The notes below the pieces were generated by a model. That model was not told the DNA's origin and made no database searches. It saw only the letters and a list, made by a program, of their open reading frames with translations. Shown here in pieces: positions 49,401-58,400 of a stretch of DNA of 64,000 nt. Within the stretch, counting starts at the first letter, position 1. Every line of letters starts with the position of its first letter. Source of the stretch: Sceloporus undulatus (taxonomy: Eukaryota; Chordata; Lepidosauria; Squamata; Phrynosomatidae). Position numbers and translations under genes: made by a program. The stretch spans positions 100,087,070 to 100,151,069 of the forward strand of contig NC_056524.1 in NCBI RefSeq assembly GCF_019175285.1, read 5' to 3'.

Positions 49401-52400
49401 AAGCGCCAATGTGCTGGGACTAGCAACTGCTTCTTTCATTATGGAAAATGCCAGACTGCCACCAATAGTTCACAGACCAGCTCCAGTCCACATACCATCA
49501 TCCGACAGCACTAATTTAGATATCTGCCTATCAGTTGTTCCCAAAACTTGGGGTCCACCAGGTATTTAAACTTCAGCTTCCAAAAGTCCTAGCCAGCTAG
49601 GCCAATAGTCAGTAATTCTTAGAGCTAAAGTCCAGAACATCTGGAGGGGCCCAAGCTTGGAATCACTGGCCTATCATCAGACATTTACATGTTCCTGTAA
49701 AGTCTTATGTTGTGTACCTTCAAGTCATTTCTGATTCATGATGACACTAAGGTACCTATCACTGACCTTGCCTTCATTGAGGCTAAGGAATGTAACTTAC
49801 CCAAGATCACCCAATAGGTTTCCATGGTTTAGTGGGGATTCCAAACTCTAGCCTTCCAGTGTCCTAGTCCAACACTCAAACCCTAGAACATATGGTCTCT
49901 CTCCTGTAATTTACTGAGACTTAACTCCCGATAAGTAATTATAAAAAGTAAACTTAACATCTTACCCAGGACAAGGGGGCAGGAACATATGAACTCCCAT
50001 GATGCAATATAAACTGGGCAGGTATATTCATTTAAAACAATGTTAAGCAGCTTCTGGATCAGATTCAAAATTGAATTCTCCACAGACTGTAGTATCCTCT
50101 GGCTAAGAGATAGAAAAGTCATATTTTTAATTTCTAAGGTCTGCTTCACAGTATAATTAGCATGAATGTAAAACTAACTTTGAAGCAACTTTGAGGGTGA
50201 AAACGTGAGATATACTGGGTTTTTCTTAGTGTCTACTGGGGTTGTATTCCAGGGCCCACTGTGGGGGATACCAAAGTCCATGGTTGCTCAGTCCCCATAT
50301 ATTAATGGATAGTGAAATGGGTCCATATATAAAAGAGCAATAGCACTTCATTTATATACCACTTCATACCGCTAAGCCAGGGTAGGCAACCTTTTTGAGG
50401 CGGGGGTTGGGTTGCTGTCCCTCACGACAGCTGGGGGGGGGCGAAGCCAGGGGGTGGAGCTTCCACCCACCGGGGGGCGGGGGGTCATGCCGAGGGCGGA
50501 GCTCCTTTTTGCCGGCCCCTGACGGGGCCCCAGGCCCTGTCAGAGGTTGGGAAAGAGCCAGCGGGGGCCGCCAGCACTGGAGGCTCCCCTCTTTGCCGGC
50601 CCTGACGGGGCCCCAGGCCCCATCAGGGTTGGGAAAGAGCAGCGGGAGCGGGGGCCACCAGCGCTGGAGGCCTCCTCCTCTTTGCCAGCCCTTAACAGGG
50701 CCCCAGGCCCCGTCAGAGGCTGGCAAAAAAGTCCTAGAGGCCAGCTGCCACTGCCAGAGCCCTCTTGGAGGGCCCCAGCGACAGCAACGGGCCTCCTAGA
50801 GGCCCGCTGCCGCTGACGGACCTCTTTTGCAGGGCCCCAGCGGCTGTAACGGGCCCCCTAGAGGCCCGCTGCCGCCGTCGGAGCCCTTTTGCAGGGCCCC
50901 AGCGACGGCAACGGGCCTCCTAGGGGCCCGCTGCCGCCGTCGGAGCCCTTTTGCAGGACCCCAGTGACAGCAACAGGCCTCCTAGGGGCCTGCTGCCACC
51001 GCCGGAGCCCTATTGGAGGGCTCCAGGGGCCGCAACGGGCCTCCTAGAGGCCCACCACCATTTTGTTCCTCAATATGGCGGCGAAGTCTCGCGCGACCTT
51101 TCACCGCCATTTTGAGGGGCAAAATGGCGCCCGGAGCCATGAAAAAGAGGGGCGGCAGTTAGCGGCAGCAGTGCACAGGAGCCGGCCGAAAGGCCTCCAT
51201 GGGCCGCATCCGGCCTACAGGCCGGAGGTTGCCAACCCCTGGCCTAAGCAGTTTCTAAGCAGTTTACAACTGTAAGTTAATTGCCCCCAACAAGCTGGGT
51301 ACTCATTTTAGCAACCTGGGAAGGAGGCAAGCCTGAGTCGAGATTGAACTCTGGCTGGTATTGAACTCACAACCTATCCAGGTTTATGAGTGAATGGCTG
51401 TGAGTACAGGCATTTAACCACTATGCCACTAGGGTTCTAAATCACAAAATCATAACATGACAAAATCAAGGTTTGCTTTTCGAAATTTGTATCTTTTTGT
51501 AATATTTTCAAGCCGTGGATTGCTGAATCTGTGGATAAAGAAAATCCATGGATATGAAGGGCAGACAGTACAAAATAATTTTCTCTTCCCCACTCCCCGT
51601 CCCTCTTTCCCTTTGGATTCTCAGGCCATCTTAACTTGCTAGCATGTAAATTGCACAATTATATATTTTTACTGTGCCCATTAGCATGCACTTTTAATCC
51701 TACGTTTATGTAGGGAGTAAAATGTCCGCTCCACAATTTAAAGAGCATATAGGTCACAATCTAAATAAAGCTTGTGTGAGTAAGAACACTGGTTGCATAA
51801 TTGCATATTGTATAATTGTGTATAGCTGTAGAGTCCTTTGAATCTTTTCCCCCCTACAAAAGTCTTCACTCTCAAACAAGTAATCCATATTTAAAATGGC
51901 TTGCCTCTTCAGAAATAGGACCTTCTAATGAGCATACTTCAAAGGAAATGCCAGATGTGCATTTATATGACTTTCCTTAAAAGGTTTCTTCTGATCACTT
52001 ACATTCAATATTTCCTCCCATGATGAACACGTTCTTAAGTTTCTTAGGAAGGGATGGGTCCATTTTCACTGCCAGCGCTAAATTTGTCAAGGGACCAGTA
52101 GCAACTAGAGAAACCTGGAAGATAAACATAATAATTATCTAAAGTAAATTATTCTGAATAATTAGTTATACAGCTTTGTTGTTCAGTATGAACCCCATCC
52201 TGAAGTTAAATTGGTATCATTTTTTAGGATCAAGCTATTGTTACAGGTAAAGGAGAAAGTATAGTCCGTTTTCTTTTCCTACGTTGGAAATTCTATGATA
52301 ATATAGGATTGCTTATCCTAATAATGATGTATCTGTTTGTCTTTCTAGGGTTACTGTCTTAGAGCTATATTGTATTCCTGGGCAGCTGAACCATCCCCAG

Positions 52401-55400
52401 GCAGTGGTCAGAGTACCATTATCTTCCTAAGTCCTCAATGTTTCACATTCCCACCAATTTGTTTTAAAATCATTATTTGATCGTAATTGCACTGTAGAGC
52501 AATTTCACAAATAGCTACCATATAAATTTATATTCCTTTTTGCATTACTGGAGCAACCTTTTTAACATACGGTTTCGTGTCAGAAACTTGACTGAAAGTT
52601 GTAGATACAGTAACTAGGTGCTTCTGAAATATATATCCATAGTATATAATGGGATGGACATTGGAAATAAGTTATCTGAGTCTTTAGGATGACAAAGAAG
52701 CTTTTTTCTTCAGAAGCAGGACACGTCCCCACAATCTGTTATTCATCAGAGAAAGACCTTCGTGGCTCTTCCTACATTTTAATGTATGTTCTATCAGCAG
52801 CAGCTTTATCCAGACATGTACTAGGAAAACTAGTCTGTGTACACTAGTTTTACACATAAGCACATACTGATGTTTTATTTATTAATATGAGCAAGTTAAG
52901 CATCAGTATTGATCATAGAATCATAGAATCCTGTGAATTATAACTCCATATCTCTCTTCCTTTTGCTTTTCATCTCTCTGTTCCTTTTCTTTGTCAGATG
53001 TTCTCATTGTTGTTGTAAGAAAAAGTTGAAAATGAATCAATATGTGTCAGAATCCTAGATTGGCTACTTACCAGCAGTTAAGGAGATGCAACTAAGTACT
53101 GTCTCCTGGCCTGTCCTCTCCCCAGTGCACCTGAAGAGCCAGCCACTGAATTGGGTAAAAGAGGTCCATCAAGCTGGTGATTTGGGGGGGGGGGGTTGAA
53201 GATGATGTTTCCAGACCTCCTCTTGTCAGCAAGCAAGGCTGCAGTGGTGTTACTAGGATTGGTGTCACCTGTGCGGTAATTAACGGTGTCACTCAGTTAT
53301 TTCACTGGGTGACAGCACTGCACCATGAAATGTCCTCGAATGGGGGTGCAGATGGGGAGGAAGGTCTCTCCCTGTGGAACATCTTGCTGCCACTGTCCCC
53401 TCCAAACTAAGACAATAAAGATGGAGGGGGCAGAGAGAAAGGCTTCATCCTCATTCTCACCACCCCCAAAGGGGAGCAGCATGCCAAGAGCCCCTCCTTT
53501 CTTTCTGGGGGAAGGGCTTTGGGATGCCTCATTGCTGCCTGTTGTTAACCCTTCTGATTGTCTCAACTGGTGTGGTCCACATCCTATGCACCCCCTAATA
53601 AAACCACTGCAAGGGTGCAACAAGGAATTGCTTCTCTATTTCTGATGGTCAAAGTGTGTTCAAAGAGAAAAGAGGATGGAAATGTCATCCTTGCAACCTT
53701 CCCATCACCAGATGATCCTTTGTCCAATCTGGTGGCTGGCTCTTAAGGTGGAATGGAGGTTGACGGTTGCTAAGATGGGTTGTGACTATATAGGATTAGT
53801 GAATAAAGAACAGTTACACATCTGGAACTCTAGGCGCGTTACAGACCGCCAGATTGCGGCGGTCTGCTGCCGCCGCCGCTTGCACCGTCCGGGAGCCTCA
53901 GCCTTTAAACGGTGCGGCTTCCGGATGCTGCCGAGAAGGAGCGCGGAAATCGCGCTCCTTCTCAGGCCCCGGAAGAGGCACCGCAAAGCACAAGGGGCGC
54001 ATTTGCGGCATCATTTCTGGGGCGACACGTGTGGACGCAACGCGTCCAGCACGTAAAGATGGCGGCGCCCGTGTGTATAGGGCACTGCCATCTTTACACC
54101 CCCATCACATGCTAGGGGTGAGGCCGGTATGGACGATAGGTCCTCGGCCAACCCCTAGCATGTGACAGGGGCGTATTAAAGGCTTGTTTATAACGCACCC
54201 TAGATTACAAATCTGTAACTGCAATACCGAATAGTAGCCATTATTAATAAAGGATATAACTCCCTCCATAATTGTCATCCTCCAGCCTGCGAGGGAGTGA
54301 CCAGGCAGGCCCAGATCTACCAGGGTTAGCCCAAAGAAGAAGAGCCCTCCCTCCAGTCCATCTGCCTTAGTCCAGGCCTCAGAGGGAGAGAAGAACTACT
54401 GGACCTCATCCCTTTTCCCACCACCATTCCCTTATCCTTTTGTGTCGTGTCTTTTAGATTGTAAGCCTGAGGGCAGGGAACCGTCTAATTAAAAATAATA
54501 ATTGTAAGCTGCTCTGATAGCATTTAGGGCTGAAGGGCAGGGTATAAAAAACTATAAATAAAAATAAATAAAAATAAATATAACTCAAGTTGGTTTCATA
54601 CTTACAAGCAGCTCAGGAAAGTGTGCTCATCCACATTTGTGGCTAGTAAAATTCAGTAAGAAGCGGCTGAAGAGGATAATCACACCATCATTACAATATG
54701 AAGAGACCCAAGGGCCATCCAGTCCAATCTCCTATCATGCAGGGACTCACAATCAAAGCACCCCCAACAGATGGCCCTCCAGCCTCTGTTTAAAAACCTC
54801 CAATGAAAGTTTCATCCTACCTGACCTGGTCGTTCATTGGCTATTCTTAGTATTGCAAGCACAGCATGTTCTTTCTGCAGAAGGTCTAAACCTGGAGCTT
54901 GGGGATCTGGAACATCACCCAAACCATCTTTACCATAATAGAATTCATCCAGCAGAGGCCCACCAAGTATTGCAGCAGAGGCACCGGAATAAACTGGAAT
55001 CTATACAAGATATTATACCAATGCAATATGTTTTAATGCCAATCAATTACAATGCTTATAATGATAGTTATATATTTCTGTAAATATTTTTTACAATTTT
55101 CAAAGTCAATTCAATTCAGTTTAACAAAACAGGGTGGGGTAGCTGCACCTCATTTATATACATATTTTGAAACTTTTAATTTAACCCAAATGGTGCATTT
55201 TATAAGAGGAAATAGCACCCCAGTGTGGGTAGGTATGGAAATGAGCCTATGGAAGTAGGTTGACCATTTATGAAGTTAACAATATTAAAAAAAAAATAGC
55301 AAACCCTTTTTTCAAAGGGATACAATTAAAATAGAGCATAAACTGATACACTATATATATATATTAGCACCCCCACCTTCTTCAATAGCACCATTTATTC

Positions 55401-58400
55401 ATTTATTTTATATGTCACTTTTCTCCTAAACTGGACCCAAGGCAGCATGTTTTGTCCCAAGAGCAATACTATGGACTTTGGATGCAGTAAAGCCTCTGGC
55501 TCTCAGGAACACAGCATGAACAAAAGACTTGTCCACAAATTTCTTAAGTTTCAAAAGCTTTACTGGTTATAAACACAAACATGAAACTGATATCCTTTTT
55601 CTCAATAGTCCCTCCTAAATACCTTGCTCTCTTGGTGGATTTTATCTTTCTTCTTCTGAGGACTATCTTTCTTCTTTTGTGGACTTATCTTTGTCAAAGG
55701 AAAATACTCTCTCCAGGTCTGACTTGGCTGAAATCTTACTACACACTGAAACTAGCTGGAGAGAGACAGTAAGAGATCCTGGGATTTCCCACAATCCTTA
55801 TCTTTCTTAAAGCCAGAGGTAGGCAACCTTTTTGAGCCGGGGGCCGGGTTGCTGTCCCTCAGGCGACTGGGGGGCCGAAGCCGGGGGTGGAGCTTCAACC
55901 CTCCGGGGCGGGGCCACGTGCTGGGGGTGGAGCTTCCACCCTCTGGGGTGGGGCTGCGTGCTGGGGGTGGAGCTTCCACCCTCCAGGGGCGGGGCCACAT
56001 GCCAGGGGCAGAACTTCCACCCTCCAGGGGCCAGGCTTCCCCATCTTTGCTGGCCCCTGACGGGGCCCCAGGCCCCGTCAGAGACCGGCGAAAAAGCTGG
56101 TGGGGACCGCCAGCGCTGGAGGGCCCCCTGGAGGGCCCCAGCGACGGCACCAGGCCTCCCAGCGGCCCCCTGCTTCCGTCAGAGCCCTCATGGAGGGCCC
56201 CAGCGACAGTAAAGTGCCTCCCAGAGGCCCCCTGCTGTCGTTGTAGCTCTCCTGGAGGGCCCCAGCGATGGCAAAGGGCCCCGCAGAGGCCCCCTGCCGC
56301 TCTCAAAGCCCTCCTGGAGGGCCCCAGAGATGGCAAAGGGCCCCCCAGAGGCCCCCTGCCGCCCTCGGAGCCCTCCTGGAGGGCCCCAGAGATGGCAGCG
56401 GGCCCCCCAGAGGCCCCCTGCCGCCTTCGGAGCCCTCCTAGAGGGCCGCAGAGATGGCAGCGGGCCCCCCAGAGGCCCCCTGCCAGCCTCAGAGCCCTCC
56501 TGGAGGGTCCCAGAGGTGGCAGCGGGCCTCCTAGAGGCCCGCTGCCGCCCATCGCAGCTTTTCGCCACTCTGGGAGCCACCATTTTGGGCGGCAAAATGG
56601 CGGCACCCAGAGCGGCGAAAAGCCGTGATGGGCGGTGGCGGCAACAGCAGCCAGGGGGCAGGCGGCAGGTTGCCGACCCCTGCTTAAAGCTATAGATCTC
56701 TATTTCCCCTTCTAAACTAATACATAGAAAAGCTTATATAATCTCAACTAAATATATGTCTCAAGAACATCAAAGATGCTCTGGACGGGAGGCATGACAC
56801 AGCATATAAAAGATACTTAAAACAGAACAATTTTAAAACACAATTAATACCATCAGATTAATATATCATATTAAAAATATGAAATCATTAAAACATTAAA
56901 AATACTGTACTAGACTTAGTAAAAGTATTAGCTAGAATACATAGAGATTTGAGAGCTGCTCTTGAAATAGCCTGAGTTGCAGAGGAATACATTACAAAGG
57001 CTTTCGTGACACAGCTTTATTGCTGGTTAATTGAATAGCATGCAAATAGAATAGCATGTAAATCTGATACAAAAAAGAAGTTACAGAGATGGAGTAAGCT
57101 AAATGTATTCTTTAGCTCTGTTAAACTTAATGTCTGAAAATATAAGAGAATCCACATTAAAAGTTTTATAGAGATGTCATTACACCCCAACAAAAATTAT
57201 ATATGGATTCCATTACACCCCAACAAGAATGAGTAAAATTTATTGTAATATGGCACCATTCTGTTGGAAAGGCTATAATACATAGGTACATTATGTCATA
57301 TGTGAGTTTCATGTAAAAAAGTCAAGCAGTAAGAACAGACGAGCAAGGCAGCATCTGCACTGCAGAAATAATGCATTTTGACACCACAAAACTACAAATA
57401 CCAGAATTCTATAGCATTGAGTCATCTACGACAAAGTGGTGTCAAACTGTATTAATTCTGCACTGCAGTTGCAGCTGAAGAGGAGTAATCGCTAGGAGAT
57501 CAGGTGTCATGCTTGCAGGAGACTTCTGTGTTGTGTTTGTAACGGTCAAGAGTGATGGTGGGCTGGGGAGGCTTGGTAAGAATTCTCACAAAAAACAAGT
57601 ATTTGTTGGTCTAGTCCAGTGATCCCCAAACCTTTTCAGACCACTGCCCCTTTTCCTCTTGGGCAATGATCCTAGTGCCCCCCAATGGCTATTTCTCCAT
57701 ACCAGGTCTACAGTTTGTGCAGCAGCCAGCCAGTGATGTCTACCTCAGTCACACCCAGCTTATCACTGTCTCTTACTATTTTATCTCTCATGTGAGAATA
57801 GAGCCGAAGCCGTGGCCCAGGCTTGCTCCTCTCTCTTCTTTGTACTGGCCTTACAGCAAAAGGAATCCTGGCTGGCATGGGCAAGAGGCTTCTCTCTTGC
57901 TGCCTGACCAGCTGCTGCTTTTGCACCTGGTCACCTAGGAGCAGCAACCAAGCAGTTGGCTGAGCAGTGTCCGAGAAGCCTCTTGGCCATGCTGGTTTTG
58001 TGACAAAGGCTGGTCTGGACAAGGTTTCTTGGTTGCTGCTTGACTGGCTGCTCAGTTGTTGCTCTGTGACTGCGTACAAAGCAAGAAGCTTCTTGTCAAC
58101 AAGGAAGAACTCTCAATCCTTCTTTGCTGGGGTGGAGAATGAAGAAGGACTCTCAATTCAAGACAGGCAGAGAGATGGAAGACTCTTTGAAAGAATCAAC
58201 CTTGGATACTCTTCCTTCAATGCAGCTCCAACCTGCCAGCCATGTCCTGGCAAAGCTTACAAAGCTTAAGCAGAGTCCAAAATGTGAAAGCTCCTTATAG
58301 CCACCAGTTCTCTCCCACCACCATGTGCTCTAACTCCTAAAGACTGCTGGCTCCTCTGGTGTTTCTTTTGCACCAATATTTTGACTGAAGCAACCCACCA

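Larger units (their letters stand above)
47995..51079. repeat. Second, indel-rich copy of the 3.1-kb duplication
   Basis: It is about 50 bases shorter than the first copy. Differences are mainly single-base losses and gains scattered throughout, dense from 48050 to about 50350 and rarer afterwards. That pattern looks like uncorrected long-read error rather than biological divergence, since the first copy's exon and LINE frame are cleaner. Confidence 0.88.
52115..54820. other. Nucleoside hydrolase intron with repeats and no other gene supported
   Basis: It contains AT-rich sequence, a GC-richer stretch at 53090-53640 with open frames of about 100 codons on both strands (not recognised), the Harbinger-like MITE at 53833-54199, a LINE tail at 54438-54580 and a CR1 3' end at 54699-54806. 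Confidence 0.6.

Noticed and set aside
48001-51079. Second copy as an ancient segmental duplication with a decayed exon
   Set aside because: The differences are mainly scattered one-base indels, with exact continuity of the two copies at a 25-N gap. That fits read error better than substitution-led decay.
53297-53645. Open frames of 106-108 codons on opposite strands
   Set aside because: They mirror each other over the same bases, with no known domain, within the nucleoside hydrolase intron.
56245-56555. Regular repeats that might suggest a CRISPR-like array
   Set aside because: The units are contiguous tandem repeats without distinct spacers, and the host is a vertebrate.
55752-56628. Open frames of 259-284 codons, rich in Gly, Pro and Arg, on both strands
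   Set aside because: They lie inside a hAT element made of 62-base tandem units. The period is not a multiple of three and the sequence is GC-rich, so long open frames arise by chance in several frames at once.
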